59,502 nt of DNA from a virus. Shown here one piece after another: positions 22,809-30,323 of this stretch. The notes below the pieces were generated by a model. It was not told where the DNA came from. It ran no database searches and worked only from the letters and a program-made list of their open reading frames with translations. How positions within the stretch are numbered: the first letter of the stretch is position 1; each line of letters begins with the position of its first letter. The DNA lies in IMG/VR virus record IMGVR_UViG_3300043536_000280, positions 1 to 59,502 of that record. One strand, given 5' to 3'. Position numbers and translations under genes: made by a program.

Positions 22809-22957
22809 CGGCGGCGGGCCGTCGGGAAGGGGCGGTGGTGGCGCCGGAGCCGCACGACCCGCGTCCGCGGGCACTCCAGGAGATGGCGGAGGATCAGGGC
22901 CATCGGGTGGTCGTATCCCTCCACGTACTCGCCGCACGCCCCGCAGTGCCATATCAC
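22805..22957 (-). CDS. 50-residue C2HC zinc-finger protein
   Basis: Begins (GTG) with IWHCGACGEYVEG; the later HxxxxRHLLEC supplies further ligands, giving a CxxC...H...C finger. A very basic tail (RVVRLRRHHRPFPTARRR) follows, suited to nucleic-acid binding. GTG overlaps the upstream stop. Confidence 0.6.
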   Translation of the reverse strand: MIWHCGACGEYVEGYDHPMALILRHLLECPRTRVVRLRRHHRPFPTARRR

Positions 22958-23382
22958 CGATGGATCTCCACCCGGACTGAGGGTGTTAGCGCCGCCCCCA
23001 GCACGGGCCGGCGAACCAGGCCCTCCTGGATGGCGAGCAGGGCCTCGTGGAGGTCGACGGCGGTGGGCCAGGCGTCGCCCCAGACCGTGCAGCCGCCCAT
23101 GGCGGCATAGAGCTCCACCAGGCGGGGGGGCACCAGGGCCTCCGGCCCCTTCTCGTCGGCCAGCCGCTCGCAGGCGCTGAGCAGCCGGTCGGTGGCGGCC
23201 AGGATGGCCCGCCGCTGGCGCCGCTCGCGCTCCCCCTCCTCGGGGAAGAGCAGCTCCACCTGGGCGGGCTCGAGCACCTGCTTTCGCTGGGCGTGCCAGG
23301 AGCACTGGCCACCCGTCCGGAGCGCCGGCCGCCCGCAGTGAGGCACCCGGCAGACACCCAGCGGCTGGCCTGCCACCGTCAC
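22954..23382 (-). CDS. hypothetical protein with N-terminal zinc motif
   Basis: 142 residues. CRVPHCGRPALRTGGQCSWH (residues 11-30) is a CxxxxC...CxxH zinc site like those of phage HNH-linked or regulator proteins. A charged helix (GERERRQRRAILAATDRLL) and an alpha/beta remainder follow. ATG overlaps the upstream stop by four bases. Confidence 0.65.
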   Translation of the reverse strand: MTVAGQPLGVCRVPHCGRPALRTGGQCSWHAQRKQVLEPAQVELLFPEEGERERRQRRAILAATDRLLSACERLADEKGPEALVPPRLVELYAAMGGCTVWGDAWPTAVDLHEALLAIQEGLVRRPVLGAALTPSVRVEIHR

Positions 23383-23609
23383 CGCTCGCGCCCCGCGAGG
23401 CTCTGCAGACGGCCCAGCGCCGCCAGGGCGCCATGGATCCCATCGACGGCCGAGATCACCGCCCCGCCCGTCTGCTCCAGCTGGGCGCAGAACTCGGACA
23501 GCTCGTCCTCCAGCTGGGGGTTGGCGTCCAGGAGGATGTCCACCGCCCGTTTGAGGTCGCGACGCGCCGCCGACTCGTCATGGCGTGCAGGCCGTCCCAC
23601 GGCCCGCAT
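23379..23609 (-). CDS. hypothetical small acidic helical protein
   Basis: 76 residues; basic first 22 residues, then an acidic helix (ILLDANPQLEDELSEFCAQLEQ) and Gly/Ala-rich end. Could be a coiled-coil partner of a neighbouring DNA-binding protein. No family recognised. Confidence 0.5.
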   Translation of the reverse strand: MRAVGRPARHDESAARRDLKRAVDILLDANPQLEDELSEFCAQLEQTGGAVISAVDGIHGALAALGRLQSLAGRER

Positions 23610-23646
23610 TGTGCATCACCGTTCCCGCCCCGTGCCGAGTTCGCTC

Positions 23647-23982
23647 TCAGGATCCTAGCCGACGCTCCGCCGCCTCGAGATCCGCCTCCGTGACCAGCCG
23701 GGCCGCCTCAGCCTCCTTCTCGGCACGGCGGCGCGCCCTGGCGATCATCCCCGAGACGACGGAGTGGTTGACCTTGAGGAGCGCGGCGGCGCTGACCACC
23801 GTGAGGCGATGCGCCCCCACCTCCTCGAGGAGATCCCGGATGATCCCGATCTGGAGGGCGCGGGCTGTCTCCAGGAGGTGGCGCCGACGCTCGCTGTCGC
23901 GTCGCATCCGGCTCTGGGCTTCGCCGCCAGCCGCTCTAGCCAAGCGTCCTCTCCCGTCCCATGTGAGCGCGGACTCTACCAC
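23647..23982 (-). CDS. helix-turn-helix DNA-binding protein beside the iteron array
   Basis: 111 residues from GTG, about 8 bases from the first iteron. Residues 50-85 (AHRLTVVSAAALLKVNHSVVSGMIARARRR, in part) form an HTH followed by a basic helix. The N-terminus is basic and the C-terminus helical. A gene of this type next to spaced short palindromes is typical of an initiator, partition or autoregulatory protein, and the iterons overlap its promoter or leader. No replication-initiator family is recognised, so its exact role is open. Confidence 0.65.
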   Translation of the reverse strand: MVESALTWDGRGRLARAAGGEAQSRMRRDSERRRHLLETARALQIGIIRDLLEEVGAHRLTVVSAAALLKVNHSVVSGMIARARRRAEKEAEAARLVTEADLEAAERRLGS

Positions 23983-23990
23983 CCGCCACC

Positions 23991-24123
23991 GTCATGTGGT
24001 GACCGTCTCGGTCACCTAGTGACGGATGGCGCGTCACGTGGTGACGGCCGCCGGTCATGTGGTGACGGCGAGTTCAGGGTCCGTGCCCGTCACGTGGTGA
24101 CGGATGGCCCGTCACGTGGTGAC
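23991..24123. repeat. iteron array: six copies of GTCACGTGGTGAC
   Basis: Copies start at 23991, 24011, 24033, 24054, 24089 and 24111. Each is a 13-base inverted repeat (GTCAC-N3-GTGAC with small changes: ATG or CTA centres, one GTCAT arm). Steps are 20, 22, 21, 35 and 22 bases, mostly two helical turns, so bound protein would line one face. The right flank holds an A/T-rich stretch (24212-24233) that could melt. Candidate replication origin or multi-site operator. Confidence 0.8.
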
Positions 24124-24177
24124 GGGGGGTGCAGAATGACGCGGATGGAGGGAGTGGGAATAGGACCTTGGCCTATG

Positions 24178-24220
24178 CGAACACGAAAGGTCGTATTCGG
24201 CTGACACCTTGTACAGTCAA
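24178..24220 (-). promoter_or_regulatory. candidate operator palindrome and promoter
   Basis: CGAACACGA (24178-24186) and TCGTATTCG (24191-24199) form an inverted repeat with one mismatch. On the minus strand TTGACT (24215-24220) lies 17 bases before AATACG (24192-24197), which overlaps the palindrome. The -10 is poor (3 of 6). It would transcribe through the iterons toward the HTH gene. Otherwise the 285 bases from 24124 to 24408 hold no gene that I can support. Confidence 0.3.
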
Positions 24221-24408
24221 AAAGGCATTTAAAGCGCTCACGCGCGCCCCCGCGCAGAGGCACGCACGGGGAGACGAGGCCGCCGTTTGACCAGGCCCAT
24301 TAAAGGGCTGGCTCGCTGTCAATGCTGTAACGCTGATCTCGTGCGGCCCGTGAGAAGGCCACGGATCGCGCCTACGGGCCGGGCGGCGGAGGCTCGAGGT
24401 GGGGGTTC

Positions 24409-24888
24409 TCACCCATGTTGGAGCAGAAACGCCTCAGGATCGCGCCAGGCGATCCCACGCCAGTGGGTCCGGTTGCCGTCTCTGGCAGCTCGGAACTGGC
24501 CGAAGCCGTAGTCGTTCAGGCGGAGGCCGAGGAGGCGGCGGCTGGGCTGCCGGCCGGGCTTGCCGAGGGCGTTCACTGTCCACCAGGAGCAGAAACGCTG
24601 GAAGACCTCGGCGGAGCTGAGATCGCCCTCGGCGTCGACCAGGCACTCCTCCTCGATGAAGCCCGCCTCAGGCTCCAACCCACGCTGCCGCCAGGTGAGC
24701 GGTTGGTCAGGATCGGGCTCTGGCGTGGGTGCGGGCAGCGGTGGTGGCAGAGGGCTCAGGCCGTTGCCGTACCGGACCACCGCGATCATCGCGCGCAGTG
24801 CTCCCTCCCAGAGCGGCTCCTGGTCGAGCAGTTGGTCGACCAGGACGTGGAGTTCAGCCCGGCGCTCCGGAGGGAGGGGGGAGGTCAC
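24409..24888 (-). CDS. stand-alone copy of the primase C-terminal domain
   Basis: 159 residues. Residues 95-155 (VFQRFCSWWTVNALGK...RRLLGLRLNDYGFGQFRAARDGNRTHWRGIAWR) match the last domain of the primase-helicase (LFHRYKDWCEGSGERP...RFLGLRLSERGLTSFRSAHNGNRTHWRGLRLR). The N-terminal half is Pro-rich and unrelated. A D5-type winged domain without ATPase could compete for DNA or modulate the helicase. It overlaps the upstream gene by four bases. Confidence 0.75.
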   Translation of the reverse strand: MTSPLPPERRAELHVLVDQLLDQEPLWEGALRAMIAVVRYGNGLSPLPPPLPAPTPEPDPDQPLTWRQRGLEPEAGFIEEECLVDAEGDLSSAEVFQRFCSWWTVNALGKPGRQPSRRLLGLRLNDYGFGQFRAARDGNRTHWRGIAWRDPEAFLLQHG

Positions 24889-25784
24889 CGGTAGCGGCGC
24901 ACGCGGTACCGGCCCCTCATCACCCGCTCCAACTCGCCGCCGCGCTCCAGTGAGGAGAGGTGGGTGAAGAGGCGGGTGATGTCGCTCTCCCCCAGCGCGT
25001 GGGCCACCTCGCGGGCAGCGAAACCACCGTCCAGGCGACGGCAGGCGTCGAGCACCATGGCGCGGGTGAGGATAGCGCCGTTGCTGAGGGTCGTGGCCCG
25101 CCGGCGCGCCGCCTCCATCTCCAGGTCGGGGAAGCTCGCGGCGAGCTCAGGGTCGCGGCCCCGGGGAGGATACGGCTGCCCGCCGTCGGTGGCGGTTGGA
25201 GTCTCTGGGAGCGCGGGTCGGGTCTCCGAGAGTTCGCCGGCGATCCGCTCCGCGTCCTCGGCGGGGATCCCGTGGCGGGCCTGGAGCACCTCGCTCATCA
25301 CCTCGCGCCGCGCCGGAGCACGGAACCGGCCGCGGGGCATGGCCTCGAGGTGGCCGATGGCGGCGAGGGCATCGAGGTGAGCCCGGACGGCGTCGTACCG
25401 GTCGGCCCCTCGCCAGCCGAGTTCCTCCTGGATGGTGATGGCGGCGAAGGCGCGCTCATGGCGGCGGCACGCCTCGAGGACGGCCAGGCGCTCCGATAGG
25501 TCAGGGATGGGTGGCGGCGCTGGATCGGCCTGGCCGCCCCCCTCATCGACGGGCGGTGCGGCTGTGCCCGTCACCGTCCCCGCCAGCCCTATCGAGGCCG
25601 GGCTGATCCGCTCGACCAACCCCCCCAGCAAGGCGCCCAGGCAGCGCGTGCAGAGTTCCATCCGCTCTTCACGGGCCTGGCCCTTGGGAGCCGTGCTGAC
25701 CCACCAGGCCAGGACATCCAGGATGTCCGGATCGCGGCCCGGGCGCTGGGTCGGGAAGAGTGGCGGTCGCGGTGCGGCCATCAC
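24885..25784 (-). CDS. winged-helix protein with a segment shared with the AAA ATPase
   Basis: 299 residues. Two winged-helix-like regions: about 95-155 (LAVLEACRRHERAFAAITIQ...LDALAAIGHLEAMPRGRFRA) and about 240-297 (VLDACRRLDGGFAAREVAHA...LSSLERGGELERVMRGRYRV). Between them RREVMSEVLQARHGIPAEDAER repeats, nearly residue for residue, part of the MoxR-like ATPase (RREVMSKVLQARHGVAEEDAER). A CxxC pair sits near residue 45. Probably binds DNA; replication accessory or regulator. Confidence 0.65.
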   Translation of the reverse strand: MMAAPRPPLFPTQRPGRDPDILDVLAWWVSTAPKGQAREERMELCTRCLGALLGGLVERISPASIGLAGTVTGTAAPPVDEGGGQADPAPPPIPDLSERLAVLEACRRHERAFAAITIQEELGWRGADRYDAVRAHLDALAAIGHLEAMPRGRFRAPARREVMSEVLQARHGIPAEDAERIAGELSETRPALPETPTATDGGQPYPPRGRDPELAASFPDLEMEAARRRATTLSNGAILTRAMVLDACRRLDGGFAAREVAHALGESDITRLFTHLSSLERGGELERVMRGRYRVRRYR

Positions 25785-26644
25785 GCCGCCCGCACCGGGT
25801 ACTCATCCCAGGTGCGGCCGTCAAGCTCCCGGCCGGCGGCGTGCTTGCCGACGCGCCGGAGCAGACAGCCGTCGAGCAGCGTCACGGTCGGTGGTCCGAG
25901 ATGGCCTGTCTGGTCACCCTCACCCCACCTCTCCATGGCGCGCCACTCCCCCCATTGCTTGAAGAAGAAGGGGACGCCCGCGCGCTGGCACTGGTCGCGG
26001 ATGTCACGCACCCAGTGCGGATGCATCGGACGCGCCCCGGGGCCGCTCTCGCCGCCCACGATCACCCAGCCGATCCCCTCCAGCGGGAGGTGGGGCAGAG
26101 GTCCCAGGAGCGGCTCCAGGCTCAGGAACCGCACTGCGGCTGGCGTGCGCTGGAGGTGGCGGATGCGGGAGTAGTACGCGGTGCTCTCGACGCTCACCCC
26201 AAGCCAGATGTTCGCGGGCGGCTCTAGGCTTTCGAGGACATTCCGGTAGATCTTTCGCCGGAGCAACTCGTCTCCCCAGGCCCTGCTGATGAGGCGCTCC
26301 ATCCGCTCGGCTCGCTTCGTGAGCACCTGGAAGGTGTGCCAGTCCGCCCAGACCATCACGTCCCACACCTGGGCGATGAACGCCTGGGGTACGTCGGCGT
26401 GGAAGAGGTCGGACATCGAGTTGACGAAGATCCGGCGGGGCCGCCTCCACCGAAGGGGCTGGTCGAGCCGCTCGGGCCGGAGCGTGAGGTCGAACCCCTG
26501 CTCGTAGGGGTGACCGGGGACGCCCCGGAACCGCTCGGCGAAACGCTTGGCGTAGCAGTGGTCGCAGCCCGGGGAGACCTCGGCACAGCCGGTGACCGGG
26601 TTCCACGATGCATCCGTCCACTCGATCACGCTCTTGTCGCTCAC
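25781..26644 (-). CDS. phage Gp37/Gp68 family protein (DUF5131)
   Basis: 287 residues from GTG (SDKSVIEWTDASWNPVTGC). The signature CAEVSPGCDHCYA (three spaced Cys), FVNSMSDLFH, WHTFQVLTKRAER, IWLGVSVES and VIVGGESGPGARP are all present; Cys spacing suggests a radical-SAM-like iron-sulphur site. The family is widespread in phages; its reaction is not settled. It is placed directly after the primase-helicase and before the winged-helix protein, an early replication setting. Confidence 0.9.
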   Translation of the reverse strand: MSDKSVIEWTDASWNPVTGCAEVSPGCDHCYAKRFAERFRGVPGHPYEQGFDLTLRPERLDQPLRWRRPRRIFVNSMSDLFHADVPQAFIAQVWDVMVWADWHTFQVLTKRAERMERLISRAWGDELLRRKIYRNVLESLEPPANIWLGVSVESTAYYSRIRHLQRTPAAVRFLSLEPLLGPLPHLPLEGIGWVIVGGESGPGARPMHPHWVRDIRDQCQRAGVPFFFKQWGEWRAMERWGEGDQTGHLGPPTVTLLDGCLLRRVGKHAAGRELDGRTWDEYPVRAA

Positions 26645-26666
26645 GCCGTCCCTCCGTGATGCCCCG

Positions 26667-29249
26667 TTACCGTCCCTTCCGCTGCCGGATCTCCGCGAGC
26701 GAGGTCTGCGCCTCGGGGAGTATGGCCTCAAGGACATCCCGATCCTGCGCCACCAGCCACTCGGACGGCTGGCCCTCAGCCTCCCAGCCGTGGGTCTGGA
26801 GGATGAGCGAGCAGAGTTCGCGGGCCTCCTTCCCCTCGGCCCAGAGCGCTCGGCAGACGGCCTGGCAGTCGGCGAGGAGGGAGTCGTCACCGGGTGCGAG
26901 GGCGAGCTGCTCGCCGACCATCCGCAGCCGGAGGCCGCGCCAGTGGGTGCGGTTGCCATTGTGCGCGGATCGGAAGGAGGTCAGCCCACGCTCGCTGAGC
27001 CGGAGGCCGAGGAAGCGCTGCGAGGTCGGCCGCTCGCCGGAGCCCTCGCACCAGTCCTTGTACCGGTGGAAGAGCTCAGCGGCCGAGACGGAATCGGCCG
27101 CCGATGGGATGGTCTCCTGCTCCAGGAAGGCGGCCATCGAGTCCATCTCGGTGCGGTACTGGCGGGTGGCCCGCTCCACCGCTGGCGACTGGCCCAGGCC
27201 CTGGCGCTGGTATGCGAGGCAGCCGTCGACGCACCAGCGCAGGATGCCCGGGGCCTCCTCGCGCAGGAGGCGGCGGGCGAGGTTGGGGTCGCGCTCCTCG
27301 GGCGGGATCAGCACCGTGAACGGGATCAGGCGCAGCCGCCGCCAGATCCCCTCCGAGTTGCCGGTGACGAGGGGCTTGTGGTTCGTGCTCATCCACGGGA
27401 TGTCCGAGGGCACATAGGTGAAGGCGTCGCGGAACATGAACCGCGCCCACCGGATGTCGCCACCCGTCAGCACCTTCACGAGGCTCTCGTTCAGCTTCCC
27501 CTCGGGCTCCGCTATCACTGTCATCCGCACACCGCGAAGCTCGGCGACGTTCGTCGGGTGTGAGGGGTGACCGAGATCGAGGAGGAGGGTGGGGTCGGCG
27601 GCGCGGGCGTAGTCGCCCAGCAGGAAGCTCAGGACGTTGAGGAAGGTGGACTTGCCGTTGGCCCCGGTGCCGTACAGCACGAAGAGCACATGCTCCAGGA
27701 TCTCGCCGATGATGGAGACACCGACGGCGCGCTGGACGAAGGCGATCAGCTCGTGGTCGCCGCCCAGCACCCGCTCCAGGAAGGCGTCCCACTGCGGGCA
27801 GCGGGCGTCGGGGTCGAAGCGGTAGGGGGCGAGCCGCGACTGCATCTGGTCGGGGTTGTGGGGGTGCAGCTGGCCGGTGCGGAGATCGACGGTGCCGTTC
27901 TCGCAGTTGAGCAGCCAGGGGTCGGGATCCCAGGTCTCGTGGGTCGAGTGGAGGCGCGACTGCGCGTTGGCGAGCAGCGCGCGCAGGCGCATGGTGGACT
28001 CGCAGGCGAGGATCTCGCGGTGGAGGCGGTGGCGCGCCCTAGCGTCGTCGCACCAGGCGGGGATCTCCTCGGGGAGGCGGGCGACCGTCTCCTTGGCGAG
28101 GGTCATGCACTGCTCCGTGCCGTCCAGCCGCCAGCGGGTGCCGGTGTAGAGGCGCCAGAGCCCCCGGGTATGGTCGTACCGGGCGCCCGCGCCGTGGCGG
28201 CTGGCAAAGCGCTCCGCATTGCGGGTGTCGCTGAACTCGGGGAGCACCTGGCCTGGCTCTGAGCCGTGGCCGTCGCTCTGGGGATGATGGCCATTGCCAT
28301 TTCCCCCGTTCCCTCCGCCGCCCTCTGGCTCCTGCCCCTGGGCCTCGGTGGGATGGAGGTCGAGCCAGCGCTGCCCGGGAAGTTGGGCGATGAGGTCGCG
28401 GGCGGTGCGGGTTGGATCCTGGTCGATCCAGTCGTCGGCACCGCCGTGCTCCTTGACACCGACCAGCTCCAGGATCTGGGGGTCGAGCCCGGTGGCGGCG
28501 AAGGCGCGGCAGGCGGCCTCGGCGCCCCGGCGGCCGGCGTCATCGTTGTCACCGATGACGACGGGGAGGCGGTTGTCGCCCCGGCCCGCCACGTCGGCGA
28601 GCATCCAGGAGGTGAGCTCGGTGCGGGGGCAGTCGCCGCCCGCGTCCCACCACTTGCCCGCGCCCATGGGGCAGGTGGTGGCGGGCAGGCCCCGCCGGCG
28701 GAGGGCGTCGACGGCCTTCTCGCCCTCCACGATGAGGATGAGGCGCTTGGGATCCTTGAGGAGGTCGGGGAGCCGGTACGGCAGTAGTTGGACGCTCTCC
28801 ATGGCCCCCGGCCCCTCGATCCAGCGGCCGGGATGGAGCGGGTCGGGGCGGCGCTGGGTGAAGCGCTTGTCGCCATCGGGATTGGGATCGGGCTCCAGGC
28901 GGATCACCTGGTAGCGGACATTGCCGTCGCGGTCGTGGTAGTCGTAATGGGCGACGGGGCGCCAGGGCCTCGTGTCGCGCGGCGCCCTCCTCAGGGGCGG
29001 CGGCGGGGCCTCGCCGTGGCTCACCCCGCAGCCGCAGCGGCCCTCGAGGCGGTGGGGGAAGCAGTTACTGTCGCCCGCCACCTGGAGCGAGCCCGCCTTC
29101 TCCTCGCGGCTGCAGAAGGCCACCCGGCCGTCACCGGTGAGGTACCCGGCGCAGCGCACCCCCTTGCCCCGCCGGAGCCGGTCGTTGCCCCCGCAGATGG
29201 GGCAGGGCCTGCTCGGCGTGTAGCGGGTGACGGTGGCCGAGGCGGTCAT
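26667..29249 (-). CDS. DNA primase-helicase (TOPRIM + D5_N + SF3, P4 type)
   Basis: 860 residues. Order: zinc site CPICGGN (16-22) with later Cys pairs; TOPRIM with catalytic Glu175 in LILIVEGEKAVDALRRRG and DND at 234-236; a Gly/Asn/His-rich linker (307-330); D5_N region (about 345-500); SF3 helicase with Walker A GTGANGKST (527-535) and Walker B near VRMTVIAEPEG; C-terminal winged domain ending near the NGNRTHWRG block. It should unwind DNA and prime replication as a hexamer. The length is normal for fused phage enzymes. ATG 29249 is the only good start; a long leader with a hairpin lies upstream. Confidence 0.95.
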   Translation of the reverse strand: MTASATVTRYTPSRPCPICGGNDRLRRGKGVRCAGYLTGDGRVAFCSREEKAGSLQVAGDSNCFPHRLEGRCGCGVSHGEAPPPPLRRAPRDTRPWRPVAHYDYHDRDGNVRYQVIRLEPDPNPDGDKRFTQRRPDPLHPGRWIEGPGAMESVQLLPYRLPDLLKDPKRLILIVEGEKAVDALRRRGLPATTCPMGAGKWWDAGGDCPRTELTSWMLADVAGRGDNRLPVVIGDNDDAGRRGAEAACRAFAATGLDPQILELVGVKEHGGADDWIDQDPTRTARDLIAQLPGQRWLDLHPTEAQGQEPEGGGGNGGNGNGHHPQSDGHGSEPGQVLPEFSDTRNAERFASRHGAGARYDHTRGLWRLYTGTRWRLDGTEQCMTLAKETVARLPEEIPAWCDDARARHRLHREILACESTMRLRALLANAQSRLHSTHETWDPDPWLLNCENGTVDLRTGQLHPHNPDQMQSRLAPYRFDPDARCPQWDAFLERVLGGDHELIAFVQRAVGVSIIGEILEHVLFVLYGTGANGKSTFLNVLSFLLGDYARAADPTLLLDLGHPSHPTNVAELRGVRMTVIAEPEGKLNESLVKVLTGGDIRWARFMFRDAFTYVPSDIPWMSTNHKPLVTGNSEGIWRRLRLIPFTVLIPPEERDPNLARRLLREEAPGILRWCVDGCLAYQRQGLGQSPAVERATRQYRTEMDSMAAFLEQETIPSAADSVSAAELFHRYKDWCEGSGERPTSQRFLGLRLSERGLTSFRSAHNGNRTHWRGLRLRMVGEQLALAPGDDSLLADCQAVCRALWAEGKEARELCSLILQTHGWEAEGQPSEWLVAQDRDVLEAILPEAQTSLAEIRQRKGR

Positions 29250-29284
29250 CGGCCCGGTGCCCGACCCCCACGTCCTGTGGAGGA

Positions 29285-29293
29285 TGTGGACAA
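29285..29293 (-). promoter_or_regulatory. DnaA-box-like site TTGTCCACA
   Basis: TTGTCCACA on the minus strand equals the preferred DnaA box of high-GC Actinobacteria. It sits in the primase leader, 36 bases before the start codon. A single 9-mer can occur by chance, so this is weak support for host-initiator control or a second origin. Confidence 0.3.
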
Positions 29294-29362
29294 CCTGTGC
29301 AGATGTGGTACCCTACCCGGCAATCGCTCCATAGAAGGCATCCTTGGGGTCGATGTGTGGGG

Positions 29363-29415
29363 AAAAGCGCCCCCCGGGAGGACGAGGCTTCCGGGGGGCG
29401 CTTGGCATCTTACCC
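29363..29415 (-). terminator. attenuator-like hairpin with T tract in the primase leader
   Basis: On the minus strand a 13-bp stem (29389-29401 with 29367-29379, mainly GCGCCCCCC/GGGGGGCGC) is followed by TTTT (29363-29366), an intrinsic-terminator layout. It lies between a TAAGAT -10 box (29410-29415) and the primase ATG, with no minus-strand gene upstream to terminate. It could therefore act as an attenuator on the primase mRNA. The rest of the divergent gap (29250-29544) shows no gene. Confidence 0.5.
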
Positions 29416-29544
29416 CCGCCGGAGCCGGTGTGCTAGGGGGCGGGAGGGCGTAGGATCGGGGGCCGAGGGGCCGGGGGATCTGAGACAGAATCCCGTCCAA
29501 AGGTCCTATCTCCGTGGGCAACCCCCGGCCCCCCAGAGCCCCGG

Positions 29545-29573
29545 GTGACATCCCCTCGGCCGTCTGACATAAT
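29545..29573 (+). promoter_or_regulatory. promoter GTGACA-N17-CATAAT for the toxin-antitoxin-like pair
   Basis: GTGACA at 29545-29550 and CATAAT at 29568-29573 with a 17-base spacer; the start region follows 7-9 bases later, so the mRNA is effectively leaderless. It diverges from the primase leader. Confidence 0.65.
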
Positions 29574-29582
29574 CGGTTCAAT

Positions 29583-29822
29583 GTGGAGCCGAGGATCGCT
29601 CAGTCGGCGCATCGGCACCGGATCTCGGTGCGGCGGATGCTGGAGGCGTACCGCAACACCGTGGTCGTCGTTCCCCGAGGCGAGATGAGGATGCATCTCG
29701 GCCACGACGCCAGCGGCGTGCCGCTCGAGGTCGGCGTGGTGGAGACCCGTGAGGGATCCGCCATCGTCCACGCGATGAGGTTGAGACGGGTCTGGCGCCG
29801 TCTCTACGCGAGGCACCTCTGA
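29583..29822 (+). CDS. putative small toxin of a type II toxin-antitoxin pair
   Basis: 79 residues from GTG. Strand-rich: RNTVVVVPRGEMRMHLGHDASGVPLEVGVVE then SAIVHAMRLR, a pattern shared with small BrnT/RelE-like or DUF4258-type toxins in high-GC bacteria (D-x-x-G-x-x-L-E-V-x-V, then I-x-H-A-x-x-x-R). Immediately followed, with overlapping stop/start, by a ribbon-helix-helix protein. Target cannot be told. An ATG at 29581 is in another frame and closes early. Confidence 0.6.
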   Translation: MEPRIAQSAHRHRISVRRMLEAYRNTVVVVPRGEMRMHLGHDASGVPLEVGVVETREGSAIVHAMRLRRVWRRLYARHL

Positions 29823-30103
29823 TGGCACTCACGCGCCGCCGTGACGGCATCACCGAGAGCGAGGCGGCCGTCTATGCCGACCGCTTCGAGGCCATGGGAC
29901 CTGACGACTTCGGGACGCCCGTCCCCGGGCCGGCGGCCTTTGCGGGACGGCGCTCGCTCTCCGGTGCGGGCAAGACGCCCAGAGTGACCCTCCGCCTCCC
30001 CGATCCCCTGCTCCGCCGCTACCGGCGGCGGGCGCTGCGGGACGGTCGATCCATGAGCGCCCTGTTGCGGGAGATCCTGGTTCGTCATGCCCCCCGCTCC
30101 TGA
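29822..30103 (+). CDS. ribbon-helix-helix antitoxin-like protein
   Basis: 93 residues. Residues 50-88 (TPRVTLRLPDPLLRRYRRRALRDGRSMSALLREIL, in part) give one strand and two helices of a CopG/RHH fold; the N-terminal half is a flexible region with a conserved-looking ADRFEAMGP segment, likely the toxin-binding part. Overlaps the toxin gene (TGATG). Probably binds its own promoter. Confidence 0.7.
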   Translation: MALTRRRDGITESEAAVYADRFEAMGPDDFGTPVPGPAAFAGRRSLSGAGKTPRVTLRLPDPLLRRYRRRALRDGRSMSALLREILVRHAPRS

Positions 30104-30230
30104 CCCGGCACCGACCGCCGCCAGCCCGCCGCCCGATCCAGAGCCGGAGTCGGCGACTTGTCGCCGCGCCTGGAATCGCGCCCTCAAGGAGGTCGCGCGT
30201 CGGGATCGCGACTACTTCGCGATGCACTGA
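30087..30230 (+). CDS. 47-residue Pro-rich/basic small protein
   Basis: Starts inside the antitoxin gene (ATG 30087). The first 22 residues are Pro/Ala-rich; the rest is basic and helical (CRRAWNRALKEVARRDRDYFAMH). The overlap and a clean stop favour a gene but no family is recognised. Downstream, two direct copies of GGTGTACGGTG (about 30271-30293) precede the next gene and may hold its promoter. Confidence 0.45.
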   Translation: MPPAPDPAPTAASPPPDPEPESATCRRAWNRALKEVARRDRDYFAMH

Positions 30231-30323
30231 AAGTGGCAATCGCGCCACCCCCTTGTCCTCCCGGGCCGGAGAGGTGTACGGTGCGGTGTACGGTGGCAAG
30301 CCAGCCGCCGGGAGGGTGCCGCC

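Noticed and set aside
23991-24123. Six regularly spaced repeats considered as a CRISPR array
   Set aside because: Units are only 13 bp, palindromic, with 7-9-base gaps that repeat similar bases; no spacers of CRISPR size and no cas operon. Iterons or operators explain them better.
29583-30103. Pair considered as a known named toxin-antitoxin system (BrnTA)
   Set aside because: Order and RHH partner fit, but I cannot confirm the catalytic residues of BrnT; left as toxin-antitoxin-like without a name.
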